Assembly (NCBI GenBank): GCA_018398765.1
Contig: JAHBMJ010000609.1
Span: 55,849-119,848 of the forward strand
Length of the DNA stretch: 64,000 nt
Direction: 5' to 3'
Source: Chromera velia
Lineage: Eukaryota > Sar > Chromeraceae
The position numbers and the translations under genes were made by a program. Below the pieces are notes generated by a model that saw nothing but the letters and a program-made list of their open reading frames with translations, ran no database searches and had not been told where the DNA came from. Positions 12,217 through 25,500 of this stretch are shown one piece after another; position 1 is the stretch's first letter; each line of letters begins with the position of its first letter.

Positions 12217-14774
12217 GGAGCTCCACTCGAACCAGCGCGGGTTTGACTTGTCAAATCGATCTTCCTACTCGAGGAGGGGAGATGAAGTCTGCATGCACCG
12301 TTTCATCTCGAGTGCATACGTGCTTTCCAATTTACAGAGTAAATATGTGAGGTCTCTGCCCCTGGACCTGATGAAAGCTACGTCAAAGTGCAAAACAAAA
12401 TTTTGGAAGAAGATTGCACTGTCATTCTAGCTGCCATTACAAGAAAATACATAGTTTGAAACATTTTTACGCAGGAACTTGTACGTTGAACTAGGCGTTG
12501 AAGAAGTTTGGAAAAATGATTTATTTAGGAATGTTTAAAATTTGCATTGAATAGCTATGCTGTAGGTAGCAAGGACGTCCTTTTCGTAATTCCGTGCACT
12601 TTTTCATTCAAAATTAAACGAAAAAAAGTATATTAATAGAATTTTAAAATTTAGGTTAAGATTTTACAGGATTTCATAGCCCGGGAGTTGTGATAATATT
12701 TTACAAAATTTCATAGGATTTTAGATAGGAATCTACTAAGCGGAGTATCATATTTTAAAAACTTTAATTTATTTAGAGCCTCTCTAGGAGCCTCTTTTAG
12801 AGTGGGAGGTCTGACGGCCTTCAAAAGCCTGTTATCCGTTTGTAGATCTGCATGCTTTCATGTGTACAGTTCATGTGGGGGGGTAAGATGTAGAGACAGT
12901 TATCGGCCGGATCACCTTTAACGTCTTTGAGAGGGGAAGGGTCCTCGCCTCCAGAAAATATACGTGTGTACGCATGCTTGTGTATCAGATAGAAGGGAAG
13001 AATTTTTTTAAAAAATAAATTTTTGTATGAAGGCTATGATTAATTGAGGGTTAAATCCTAGATCCATCGATACCAGACCCCAAGCCACTAACAAGGCTTT
13101 GAGGACAACCCTATATCATGCAAAACGCTCACTCAACTTAGGTTCTATGGGGCATTTGAAGACTTGCAAGACTAGGCGGCCCCTTTGCTTTAGTCTTAAG
13201 TATGCATGCCAGACGGAGGTACCCAGTCCTCAGAAAAGACAAAACTTGCATAGCACATAACGAACCAACCCTCCCACCTGCCTTTTCCCCCATAAGAGCA
13301 GGACGCCCGACGGCACCATTTGTTTGAAACCTATGGAAGGATAAGAACAAAAGAAGACGCGCCCCCTCTGTCCAAAGCCTTCCCTCCAACCAATACCCCA
13401 CTTTTATTTATTTCAAGAGCTAGTAAACTTGCTGTCCGACGTTTAACCTCAGACCTGAAACCCGAGCCCCCCTGAGTAAAGATCGACAGAAATCTACAGG
13501 AAAGAAAACGATAAGACAAGAGAGTTACCAACCTTCTTTTCCTGTCAGCCCCTCCTGTCCCCATTGAACCCATTCAGACTCTTCCTCGCAAACCAGTCAA
13601 AACTACATTAAGATAGAATTTTAAAATTTATATTGAATCGTAGTAGTATTATTGATGATGTTTATAAATCTCTATTAGTAATACTATATTATATAAAGCA
13701 TTCGTAGGAGCATTATTAATACCGAGTTTGTGACGACGACTCTCCTACGACTCCTAGCGACTCTTGGATGATATTTGCAGTGAACGCAATGATGATTTAA
13801 CCCTAGATTCAACCCTAGATTCAACCTAGGATTCAACTCAATTCGATTGGTAGAAAACTAGGTAGAAAAGTGCGCTTTACTAGGCGTTGTCCCATGATGC
13901 TCATGCAAGTCAGAGTGAATTACCAAGTCGGCCCTAGAGTCGGCCACGACGGCCAGAGTAAACCTCTCGTAGAATGCTAAGAATGGATGGATCACCAACT
14001 TAATTGACACCAAGTGCTTCGCAGACCGAAAAGACACATTTTTCAGGAATCAGCGCTTTGCGCAAGCAGCGCAATGCTCTTCTTTCTCCTTCACTTCCCC
14101 TTTCGTTATCCCTTGTTGAATCGGTACAGCAGCGCTGCATAGGGATGATGAGTCCCGGATGACTCCCTCGGCGTGACACGGTACAGCCTTGGCAAGCGTT
14201 TTCGTATTGCTTACCGCGGAAAAATGCAAGGTATCAGAAAGCATCGGACACACGATGCGACAGAAGAATCGGGAGAGCGGAGACGCAGAGAAAGGAAGCA
14301 GAAGCGATCGAGGCTTAGCGAGTGGAGAAAGAAAGACTCTCCCTTCACTCCACTGTCTACCCTAGCGTTTACCCGGCCCCTATTTCTGCAGTCTGCGCTG
14401 TCCCCATCAAATAAAGGCCCGCTTCCACGCACAGTCCCGCTGGCATTTCACTGCGGCCACGCAAACCACCGTGACAGTATCTGTAAAGTCGGGAAGCTTG
14501 GGAGAAGGACACAAGGACGAACCCGCAGTCCACTGTGGTCCACTGAGCGGAAACTCATTCCACCAAGGGGAAACACCACCGTGACACGGAACATAATATA
14601 CACACGGTAACGCTTCCAGGCTCATGATCCGCAGTCAGCACTTTGGGCCGACTACGAAAGCACCCTTTGAGAGACAGGGCGAAAGTCAATGCAGAAAGAA
14701 GACACGCACGTAGGTGGACTGAGATGGTGTCGGAACGGAAACCCTTACGCAACCAGTGAAGGAGAGAGATATCG

Positions 14775-14852
14775 ATTGCGTCACTTTTCGAGCCTCTTTC
14801 CTTTCTGTGACGAATTGCGTCACTTTTCGAGCCTCTTTCCTTTCTGTGACGA
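14775..14852. repeat. 39-bp tandem duplication
   Basis: Two perfect, adjacent copies of a 39-base unit starting attgcgtcacttttcgag, at 14775-14813 and 14814-14852, lie about 200 bp beyond the transporter stop. Perfect identity suggests a recent slippage or duplication event. Confidence 0.9.
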
Positions 14853-14895
14853 ATTCCCCTCTTCCTGACTTTCTTCCTTTTCTTCATCTTCTTGC

Positions 14896-14934
14896 CTCCC
14901 TCCCTCCCTCCCTCCCTCCCTCCCTCCCTCCCTC
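14896..14934. repeat. (TCCC)n microsatellite
   Basis: About ten uninterrupted tetranucleotide units of tccc on the + strand (ggga on the transporter's sense strand), in the presumed 3' flank of the transporter. Confidence 0.9.
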
Positions 14935-15054
14935 TTTGTTCCCACTCCCTCACTCCTTGTTCCCTCCTTACGCTTGTCCCATCTTTTGCCCCTTCCAACC
15001 CTGGTCTTTGCCAGAGAGGGTAGAATCGTCTCTATCACGCATGGATTGTCTGCA

Positions 15055-16473
15055 CTACTCCCCCTGCTCGATCATTGACAGCCCCTCCCGGAGCGTCTCG
15101 GAGGAATTCCCGGCGGACACCATGGAGACGGACAAATCGGCATAGTCCGCTTCAGCTCCAGTCTGCGTCACCGTCCGTTCGTCCCGCCTCCCACTGAGAC
15201 TGTCCCCTACTGATTGCCCTCCTGTCTCCAAATCCTTCCTCCCCTCCTTGCCCTTTCCAGAACCTCGTGTCTTCCGACTTCGACACAGAGTCATCAATTG
15301 GAGCAGAGGATCAGCCAGCATCCCACACAGAACTCCCAAAATTACCACAGAGAGACCCGACGCCTTCATTCCACTGAAAGGAATCGCTGGCCGCCCCAGC
15401 ACGGCCGGGGCAACGAACAGGTCCACAAGCACCGAAGAGGCCAACTGTCCGAGGACCTGAGAGCAAAACTCATTCGGGCAACTGTGTGCGTGTTTGTGTC
15501 TTCAACGAAGGTTTGATGGGATCAAAGCTGCAAAAAGGAACAGAATGGAGACCGGCACGCATGCAGAACAATGATATCGATATACACTCTGCAACACGCA
15601 CGGACGCACCTGCATCGAGAAGGTGATCACAGATCCTATGCAGTCGGGGCCTGATACGAGGACCATCACGGACACGACGCAGAACCCAAACACCCCTCCG
15701 AAAAACTTCCAGGCGTCCGATGCCACAGCCGTCTCTGCAGAGGGGGAGGGCTGAAGCATCAGAGCTACGCAAGTGATCACCGTTGCAGAGGTTGTGAAGT
15801 TGAAGGCGATCGCTCTCCACGGCGTTCCGAGGGAGGAACCCAAGCGACGGTTCAGAGCGGCTTGCACGACCAGTGCAGCACCAGCCAGGACACCCGCACC
15901 TGACAAACCAACAAATGCTCCTGCGCCCAGATCCCCCGTTCCACTTCTGATTGTCTCGTACTGGAACAGAACCGTACCGACAACCACCAACACTGCCCCT
16001 GCGCCCTGAGGGAGCTTCACTCCCTGCGGCCCCCCTGCAGCTGTGCAGGACCAGACGATCCCCGTGTAGTCAACGACCAGACTCATGCCGATTTGCCCGC
16101 AGACCACTGCCGTGAAGAAGGGCCCAAACCCAATCCAGGGGGGTACGAAAACCGCCGAACCAACAAAGACAAAGCCCAAAGCCGCAGGGAAAAGGGCGAC
16201 CCATTCGCATGAACCGGAGCGGACTGTCTCCCCCAGCTTCACAAACCCCGTCCAGAGTGTTCTGTCGTTCTTCTTGCTGGTCCAAAGGACCAGAGGGAAG
16301 GAAAGAAGGGCGGCGACCAAGTAGGAGACGGAGACGCCCCAAAGCGGGTCGCCCAGAACTCGCCCCGCCCAGATATTGCACACAGCCTGCAGAGGCAGCC
16401 CCCCCGCGGAAAGAAACGGGAGAAGCGAGATCAGAAAAATGTACAGCGGACTGAGTCTCTTCTGCTCCGTCAT
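15055..16473 (-). CDS. YdcZ/DUF606-like DMT-superfamily membrane transporter, 2 exons
   Basis: Predicted 421-residue multi-pass membrane protein. Exon 1 is 16473-15610 and exon 2 is 15456-15055, joined GT/AG in phase 0. About nine to ten hydrophobic segments fill residues 10-345. The N-half (GGLPLQAVCN) and C-half (VVQAALNRRLG) carry the same L-x-x-Q-A-x-x-N motif, the internal repeat typical of DUF606 proteins in the drug/metabolite transporter superfamily. The last ~75 residues are polar, with Lys/Arg/Gly, Asp/Glu and Ser-rich stretches, presumably a cytosolic tail absent from short bacterial members. It is divergent to the megasynthase gene, with 651 bp between start codons, so export of its product or import of a precursor is possible but only inferred. 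Substrate unknown. Confidence 0.75.
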
Positions 16474-17124
16474 CTGTCTAGCAAGCTTTCAAAAGCGCTG
16501 ATATGTGAAAAGCAGGACTGACTACAAACCAGAGACGCCTATATAGTCCGCCCATCGACGGTGCAGTAGGCCCCTGGCATTCCGAGCTAGATGTCCTGAA
16601 TGGACGCACCCACCCGATTGAAACCACTGCTTGATGCAAGGCAGGGAGATAAGAGAAGATGAGAGGTGATTGCGCGAGAGATGAAGCTTCAGGTGATGAG
16701 AGAGGTCCGGTTGCAAGAGTCATTTCCATCGATTCGCATGGGCAGGGGGCCACGTCGGATGCATTATTTTTCTTGCATGCATGCATGCATGCATGGGGCC
16801 CGCGTGCATGCTGATCGACGCCACAGCTCCGCGCGCTAAAGCAACAACATGCATGCAATCAAACAACACGCGCGCGCACATGTATTAATATATATGTTTC
16901 GATACGTATATACAAGCGTATATACGTACGTATAGATCGAATCGATCGTACTGTTGGAGCTCTTGTTGATAGCAGCGCCGGCTCCTCGTGCAGCATGTAT
17001 ATACACCTTTTAGTCGTCTGCGTCGATCCACAGAAAGGAAGTACTTTGATTCATTCCCTATACATCAACGGTAACGCTCAGTGACAACAGATACATACAT
17101 CCGTTGTTCTGGCTCTAGAACATC
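16474..17124. promoter_or_regulatory. divergent promoter region, transporter / megasynthase
   Basis: Head-to-head spacer of 651 bp. It contains an uninterrupted GCATGCATGCATGCATGCAT run near 16774-16794 followed by GGGGCCCGCGTGCATGC, further GCATGC sites near 16850, a CGCGCGCG patch near 16870, alternating TATA/CGTA sequence at 16885-16935, and GATCGAATCGATCG near 16937. The TGCATG cluster plus GGGCCC recurs in the other divergent promoter at 9376-10322. No transcription start can be placed by eye. Confidence 0.4.
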
Positions 17125-18915
17125 ATGGAGAAGCAAGCTGTTTCCGATTCCTGCGCTGAGAATTCGCCCGTCGACGGGGACCTTGCCAATCTCTGGGGGA
17201 AATACGGCAACTCTCCCTTCATTTCTCAGATCCAAAGACTCTCTCAGCAACTACCCGGTGACCCCGCGCTTTCTCTACTCGACGTAAATGCTCAAATCAA
17301 AAAGACGCTTTCCTTCGCTGAAATCTATCGAGATGTTGCCCGTCTCTCTGCCAGTCTTACCCAAACTCTCAAGCTGCGAAAGGGCGACAGAGTCATCCTT
17401 TGTTTTCCTCCTGGAGAAGGAGGAATGGAGTTCATCGTTTCCTTCTATGCGTGCCTCAGCGCGGGCATCGTTGCAGTGCCCGTCTACCCACCAGAGCCGA
17501 GCAAGGCAGCAGCTGACATAGATCGTTTCTGCGACATTTCAGCCGCTGCCGAAGCCCGCATATGCCTGACAAACACAGCATACAACCGTGTTGTAACTGT
17601 TCTTCGCACTCTGTCCGGAGACAAGAGGAAGGGGGACTTCACGTGGAGTTCAATCCAATTCGTTGTCTCTTCTGGGCTGATTGAGAACAGCCCCCTCAAA
17701 GTTAAAGAAGTAGACTCATTCCAACCTGCTCCAACCACCCCAAAGGATGTTGCCTTCCTCCAATTCACCTCAGGTTCCACATCAGCCCCGAAGGGAGTGA
17801 TGGTCACCCACGGGTCCTTGCTCCACAACATCCACCTAATCGTCCTCGTTTTCGGGTTCCACTCCTCCCTTGATGACCCAACAACTCACGAGAGCGCCAG
17901 AGACTTTGGGCTCTTTCGACTCGACGAATTCTTCGAAAAACGTCACTCAATCAGTCACAAGGCAAGAGGGCATCGAGTCCGCATCTTTTCGTGGCTTCCC
18001 TTGTACCACGATATGGGTTTGATTGCAAAGGTGTGTGCGCCTTTCTTCTTCGGCCTCCACCTGCTGTTGATGAGTCCTTTGGATTTTATCAGACGACCCC
18101 AGAATTGGCTTGTCGGGATGTCTACACACAAAGCAATCGTCTGTGCAGCCCCGAACTTCGCATTTGAGCTGGCGGTCAAGCGGACTGACGATACTGTCTT
18201 ATCGACTCTGAACCTCTCTCACGTCTGCGCTTTCGTCTGCGGCGCCGAGCCCGTCAGGGCAGCGACAGTAGACAGATTCGTTCAAAAGTTTGGGACTGCA
18301 GGGGTGATGAGATGGATGGTTGCCCCTGCTTTCGGTCTTGCCGAGAGCACTCTGATCGTAACAGGACGACCCAACGACTTCACGTCTGCCAGGGTGTTGT
18401 CGGTGGACGCAGATGTTTTGCGAGTGGAGGGTGAGGTGCGACTGAGATTGGAGGGCGGAGACGGTCCACACGAGAGTGGTAGGGGTAGGGATGGGGAAGG
18501 GGAGGTTGGGAAGGTCGTGCAGCTGGTTTCGTGTGGGAGAGCACCGGGGGGCGTTGAGGTGCGGATAGTAGATGCAGAGAAGACAGTGGAGGTCCCGGAA
18601 GGCCGTGTTGGCGAGGTGTGGGTGCTCTCTGATTCCAACGCTGCAGGGTACTTCGGTATAGATCTGGAAGAAAAGACTGAAGAGACCTTTAGGGGCCAGT
18701 GCAGACTTGTAGACGGATCAATGACAGCTGGGAATTACCTGAGAACAGGAGACAGCGGGTTTCTGTTGGAGGGGGAGTTGTACATAGTGGGCAGACTGAA
18801 GGACATGCTGATTGTGAGAGGAAGAAACTATTTCCCCCAGGTCTGTCTGTCTGTTTGTCTGTCTGCCTGCCTGCCTGCCTGCCTGCCTGTCTGCCTGTCT
18901 GCCTGTCTGGCTTGA

Positions 18916-18946
<31 letters not shown>

Positions 18947-19529
18947 AAGTCTGTCTGTTTGAAAGGCCCCCAACCCCATGTTGCTGATCTCTTCATGCAT
19001 GCCAGCACAGACGTGCAGCTGTGCCCTCTGCACTCTCTTTCTTCCTTCTTTCTGACGTTGTCTGAATGACAGCATGCCCTGTTCGGCAGCGAGCCCCGTT
19101 TTGATGGTCTTTGGATGTGTGTATGTGTGCCTGATATGGACTTGAGCGTTGGTGTCCGTCCATGTCTGCCTGCAGGACATCGAGGAGGCAGTTGAAGGAG
19201 TGGACGCTGTGCGGAAGGGCTGCTCTGTCTGCTTTCCTTTGGAAGACGCGGAGGGGGGGGAACGGGTGGGAGTCGCGGCAGAATTGAGGGACGAGGCGGT
19301 GGGTGGGGGGGGGAGCGGCTTCATGGGGTGGCTGTCTCGTTTTGGGGGGGGTTCCTCGGGGAGCAAGTTAGAGGCTGTCCGGAGGGAAATCGCTGGTGCA
19401 GTGGCAAGGAAAGTCGGGTTGAGCGTTCATCACATCTGGCTTCTGAAGGCGCGGCAGTTGCCGAAGACTTCTTCTGGGAAGGTTCGCAGAAGGATGACAC
19501 GGGATCTTCTGCTCTCGAATCAGTTGGAG
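17125..19529 (+). other. FAAL loading domain of the megasynthase
   Basis: Residues 1-690, exons 1-2. Adenylate-forming signature TSGSTSAPKGVMVTH near residue 215, then WLPLYHDMGLI, FGLAEST, RTGDSGFL, and GRLKDMLIVRGRNYFPQ running across intron 1 into DIE. The LYHDMGLI and RGRNYFPQDIE phrases are characteristic of fatty-acyl-AMP ligases, which pass the acyl-adenylate to an ACP rather than to CoA. A C-terminal lysine is present in the segment ending KTSSGKVRR. This suggests that a free fatty acid is the starter. Confidence 0.85.
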
Positions 19530-22500
19530 GTCAGCAGACGAAAGAGGAATTAACAAATTCTAAGACGTTCGTCGAATTGGGAGCGCTTTGTGAAAATTCA
19601 GTGACTGTCATTTTCTCGGGCACTGCTTTCTCCCTCTGCGCTACTTTTTTTCTTTAACCAACCCTCCACGTGGAGAGCTTGTAGGTGGACAGCCGTTTGG
19701 GCACTCGGTTTTCCTTCTGATGCTGCAGCGTCTGTCTGTCTGTCTGTCTGTCTATCTGAGTGCACCATTCTTTCCCTCCGTTTCCTTCTGGATTCTGCAG
19801 GGAGTGCTCGGTGATGGAGAGACTGAGGAAATCCCAGTCGATGTTATTGAAGTGAAGGAGACGGGGAAGGAAACGACAGAACCCTCCAGGGAAGAACAAC
19901 AGCCAAACATTCCACAGATCTTCCCTCCTCTCGCTCCATCACCCCTGCTGCAACCCTCTGCAGCACCCTCTTCCTCCTCCTTCCAGTCCGCTGCCGCGCC
20001 CCCACCCTCCGTCTCTTCAGCAGCGTCTCCGTCCAACCTCATGAGCCTAACCAGGGTTCAAGGGGGGCTACCTCCCTTCCCTTCCATTCCTCCCAGGCCG
20101 CGGGAGGCCGCTTCATTCGGCAGCCGCTCTCCAGGGGCGTCTCTATGGACCCATCAGACCACTCTGTCTCCTCCTCAGAGACGGGTGGGAAGCAGGGGGG
20201 GTGATATCTCCACAGAAGCAGGCAGCGGGGGGTTCCATCCTTCTGTTACAGACGACAAAGAGACACGAGAGGACCGAGAGGGGGGAGAAGTGTCAGAGGC
20301 AGCAGTCCGATGGAGAGAGACGGTGGAGGCTGCCGTTGATGCAGCTGCACGGAGAGTGGCTTTGCGGTCTGTAGAGGGAGAGAGTGGGGCAGCCGGTGTC
20401 TCTTTGCACGATGCGGGGGGGGATGGGAGAAGAGGAGTTTTGCATGAAGGCGCACAAGCGCAGATGAAGTTGGATGCAGATGTCCCTTTGCATGAATGCG
20501 GTTTCGACTCGATTGCGGCTGTTGAATTCTCTGAGGACCTCGGCAACACCCTGGGTCTCGAGCTGGAGCCGACTCTTCTTTTCGACTATCCAACGTTGAA
20601 CGATGTGATTGACTTTCTGTCACAGCAGTGGCATTCTGAAGGGGAAGGGGAAGGGGACGCTGTCGGGATCAAAAGCTGTGGGGATGGCAGGATTGCGGGG
20701 GGATTCGTGGAGACAAAATTGGATTTAAGTTCTGACGATGATGTGATTGCAATTGCTGGTGCTGCCTGCCGCCTCCCCGGAGGTGTGCGTTGTTTAGGAG
20801 ACTTTTGGGATTTTCTTATTGGAGGACGGGAGGGAGTGACGGATGTTCCCTCGTCTCGTTGGGCCCTGAACGAATTTTGGGACGAGGACCCAGACGCTCC
20901 AGGGAAGATGTACTGCCGGGGAGGGGGATTTTTAGAAGACGTCGATCTATTTGACAACGAGGCCTTTAGAATTAGCCGGGCGGAAGCAACAGCGATGGAC
21001 CCCCAGCAGCGACTTCTGCTTGAGATTGCTCTCGAAGCTTTTGAGTCGGGGGAAAGAATGAAAAAAGACCTCGAAAAACAGCATATCGGAGTTTTTGTAG
21101 GGTGCTGTGCAAACGATTGGCAGAGTTTGAACAGGATGGGGATTGGCGCTGCAAGAAAGGGAATCCAGGTTGTCTCGCCCCTCGTTGCTACGTCTGCAGC
21201 GAGTTCCATGCTTGCAAACCGCCTCTCCTATGTCTTTGCACTGAAGGGCCCTAGCTGGACCGTCGACTCTGCCTGCAGCTCTTCCCTCGTAGCTGTCGAT
21301 CAGGCGCGTGTAGAGCTGGAGCGCGGGACCTCCACTGCCACCCTGGCAGCGGGTGTCAATCTGGTGCTTGACCCTCTGGTATCAGTAGCCTTCTGCAAGG
21401 CGCGCATGCTGGCACCCGACAGTAGGTGCAAAGCGTTCGATGCCCTCGCTGATGGGTATGTGAGAGGTGAGGGGTGCTGTGCAGTTGTGATGGAAAAAGT
21501 AAGCGCTACTAACAGACGGGGGGGGAGGGTTTTGGGAATTGTGAAGGGGTCTGCAACGAATCACGGGGGGCGCGCCGCCTCCCTGACAGCCCCCAATTCC
21601 CATGCTCAGAAAGAAGTTCTGCAAGCAGCATTAGAGTCAGCCAAGGTTCCACCGTGGGACATCGCATTTTTAGAGGCGCACGGCACAGGGACTTCCTTGG
21701 GGGATCCCATTGAGCTGAGTGCAGTCAAACAGGTCTTTGGCCGGACGCGTTCCTCCGACAGACCCCTTTTCATTGGTGCCTTGAAGACCAACATCGGTCA
21801 CTTAGAGGGAGCTGCTGGCATTGCAGGCTTATTAAAGTTACTTCTTGTCTTGATACATCGACGTGTCCCTCCCAACCTCCACTTCACAACTTTGAACCCC
21901 AAGATTGACACCAAAGCCTTCAGTTTTGCAATTCCAATAGAACCGATCCCCGTACATCCCCGCCGTTCAGAAGACCGTCTACTTGGAGGGGTCTCTTCCT
22001 TTGGTTTTGGAGGTGCAAATGCGCATGTCGTCCTGGAAGAGGCCCCTCCGAGTGTTGCAGCACGCATTCCGTCTCCCTCAGACAGAAAAGAGTGGAATCA
22101 CAGCTCTTTCCCTTGGACTGTTTTAGACTCGACGACACATGAGGCACAGTTAATGGGAGGGAACAATAGGGGGGTAGAGAATGAGGAGACTTTGGACGAG
22201 CTCCGGGCAATGACGCCCGACCAGCTCAAAGAGCACGTAACGGCGGTGGCTGTGCAGACGGCAAGCCAGGTGCTCGGTCAGTCGGCGTCGGAGCTTCCCC
22301 CTCTGGACGCTCCTCTGCAAGAGCTGGGGATCGACTCACTGGGAGCGGTGGAGTTCCGAAATGAGCTGCAGGCAAAGCTGGGCGTGCGTCTTCCGGCAAC
22401 CGCCCTCTTTGACTATCCCACCTTGCACGAGATGCGAGAATTTATTTGCAGACTAGTAAACCACCCCGAGACAGCCGCAGTAACAACTTGGGAAGGTACG

Positions 22501-25500
22501 AACGCCGGGAGGGGGGCATTAACAAGGGGGGGTATCATGCAGGTTGGAGAAGAGGGGCAGGTTGGAGTTGTGGGTGTGTCGTGTCGTCTCCCGGGGGGGA
22601 GCACGAACCCTGAAAGATTCTGGGAGATGATGATGGGCAAGACGGACTGCATGTCGGAGGTCCCTTTGAGTCGTTGGAACAACGAGGCTGTGTACGACCC
22701 CGACCCGGATGCCAACGGGTGTCTGAACGTGCGTGAGGCAGCGTTCATCGAGGGCGTAGATCTGTTCGACAACGGGTTCTTCTCGATCTCCGCCGCCGAG
22801 ACCAAGTTCATGGACCCCCAGCAGCGGCACATGCTGGAGGTCGCGTATGAGGCGTTCTGTCATGCGGGGCAGAGTCGAGAGTCTCTTCTGGGGTCCGACG
22901 CAGGCGTCTTCATCGGCAACTGCAACAACGACTGGCTGTACGTGGGGACGTCGATTTCTTCCCGCGGAGGATCAGTTGGGAGTGCCCTGTCTGGCACAGG
23001 GGTGAATCCTGCACTTCTGTCCAATCGCGTCTCCTATTGCCTTGGCCTGAAGGGCCCCTCAATGACCGTGGAGACAGCCTGTTCGGCATCGCTGGTGGGA
23101 CTGGACAGTGGAATAAAAAGTCTGCGGCTGGGCGTTTCGTCCCTGTGCCTTGCGGGAGGCGTAAACCTCTTTCTTGCACCACAGGCATTCATTGCGTGCT
23201 GCAAGGCTCGCATGCTTTCAACTGATTCTCGCTGCAAGACGTTTGACGCTGCTGCCAATGGGTATGCGCGCGGAGAGGGCGTGGGAGCAGTGGTGTTGCA
23301 GCGCTTAGCAGAGGCACGTGCAGAGAAGAAGCCGGTGTTCGCGATCGTGCGTGGGTCGGCAGTGAACCACGACGGGAGGTCTGCATCTCTGACGGCCCCG
23401 AACGGGCCCTCTCAGCAAGACGTGATTCGTTCGGCTCTTCTGGACGGGGGCGTGAAGCCTTCGCACGTGTGCTATGTGGAGGCACACGGCACGGGGACAG
23501 CTCTGGGGGACCCGATCGAGGTCGGGGCACTGAAGGCTGTGTACGGTGTGGGTCGAGAGGAGTCGATGCCGCTGGTGGTGGGTGCGGTGAAGACGAACTT
23601 CGGGCATCTGGAGGGCGCTGCGGGTATCGCGGGGTTCATCAAGCTGGTTCTCGTGTTGGGTCAGCGCAGAGCCCCCCCGAACCTCCACTTCAAGCAGCTG
23701 AATCCCCACATCGACGTTGAAGGGTTTCCCGTGTTGATGCCGACGGAGGTGACGGCTTTGGGAGGGGAGAGAAGGGGGCGTAAGCTGATTGGGGCAGTTT
23801 CGTCTTTCGGCTTTGGTGGCACAAATGCTCACGTGGTGTTGGAGGAGGGAGACAGAGATGTTTTACTGATCAAGGAAGACAGAGGGTCGACAGATGAAGT
23901 CCCGCTTGTTCCGCGTCGGAAAGTGGCCTTCATGTTTACTGGCCAGGGGTCCCAGTACGTGGGAATGTGCAAGGGGCTGTACGACTCTGAAGAGGCGTTT
24001 CGTGTTGTGGTGGACCGGTGCGGGCGGCTGCTGGAAGAGAAGAATGAGTGGGACATTTCTCTGAGACAGCTTCTCTTCCCTTCCTCCGAAGCAGAGAAGG
24101 CAGCAGCAGAGGCAAAAATGCACCAGACACGCTTTGCACAGGTAGCGCTATTTGCAGTCGAGTGCGGTCTCTTGGCGCTCTGGCGGTCGAAAGGGGTTGA
24201 GCCTGATGTGGTGATGGGCCACAGTCTCGGCGAGTACCCCGCGGCAGTGGCGAGTGGGGTGATGTCTCTGGAGGACGGTCTGATCCTCGTCGCTCGGAGA
24301 GCTGAGGCGATGCAGGCAGCGCCTCCAAAGGACGGGGTGATGGCCGCCTGTCGAATGAGCGAAGAGGAGGTGTTGGAAGCCCTTGAGAGTCTGCAAAAGA
24401 ACAGCTCCAGCGGTACTGCACAGCTCCTGGCTGACGTGGCTGTGGCAGCCGTAAACGGTCCAAAGTCGATCGTGCTCGCTGGACCTCGGGGGGGCGTGGA
24501 AGCCTTGCTGAGTCATCTGGGGATGTCGACTCGTGCAAAGTTTCTTTCTGTGTCCCACGCTTTCCACTCTCCGTTGATGAGACCTGCCCGTGAGGGATTT
24601 GAACCCCTTCTTTCCGACACTGTGGGTCGACTTCGTGAGCCTTCTGAAGGTGTCACGCTGGTGTCGAGTGTCACAGGAAAGGCGGTGTCGCGGGGTGAGC
24701 TGACGGGAGCCGAACACTGGCTGTCCCAGATTGAGCGGCCTGTGAGGTTTCTGGAAGCTGTGCGGACGTGCGTGGAGATCCTGGGGTGTTCCATCGTTGC
24801 AGAGCTGGGACCGCAGCCGGTTCTCGTGAACATGGCCCGTTCGTGTGTCTCTGCGACACCTGCTGTCGCTTCGGCACAGTCAGCAGAGGTTGGTAGCTCA
24901 TCTGAAAAGGTTGCCCCAGAGAGCGTCAAGTGGCTGTCTTCGTCTCGTTTGCTGCCGACTGACACTGAATCCTTCGCTCGAGCGATGTCGGAGGCTGTGA
25001 GTCTTCTGCAGGAACCGTCTGAAGCTCCTGTCATCTCGAAGGCAGCGGACGCCTCGCAGCAGAATCGTAGCTGGGCTGTGCAATGGGCACGGCAGGCTTT
25101 CCCATTTGCACCCAATTCCCACCCGTTCGTTGGGAGGCTGCGTGAGGATGGCGAGGGGGGACGTGAGTTCCAGTCAGCCCTGCGAGCGGACGTCCACCGG
25201 CTGATCGACGACCATCAAGTGAAGGGAAAGGTGCTGATGCCGGGTGCAGGGTTTGTGGAGATGATGGCTGCGTGTGTGTCGGCAGGGCTGAAGGCCGCAG
25301 AGAGTTCGTCTTCATCTTCGTCTCCCTCAGAGTGGGCATGGGCAAGGGACAGAGGTGCGCTGGCGCCTTCGCCTGTGTGTCTAATGGATGTGGAGATTGA
25401 GCGTCCAATGGTGCTTCCTCTGTCGAGCGATGCAAGTGCCAGTGCACAAACTGAGTCTCGTCGGACTGTGGAGGTATCGTTGAGCAGTGGAAGAGACGTG

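Larger units (their letters stand above)
12217..15054. other. AT-rich spacer, no supported gene
   Basis: 12430-13130 and 13600-14000 are strongly AT-rich, with short repeated phrases such as gaattttaaaattta (near 12640 and 13617) and attttaca-aatttcatag (near 12662 and 12697). Tandem ACCCTAGATTCA units occur near 13800. 13130-13600 and 14050-15050 are more GC-balanced but hold only short frames of low-complexity composition. The last few hundred bases are probably 3' UTR of the transporter gene ending at 15055. I see no RNA gene. Confidence 0.45.

Noticed and set aside
13795-13850. Interstitial telomere repeat (ACCCTAGATTCA units)
   Set aside because: Only two to three imperfect 12-base units; it does not match a simple TTTAGGG array.
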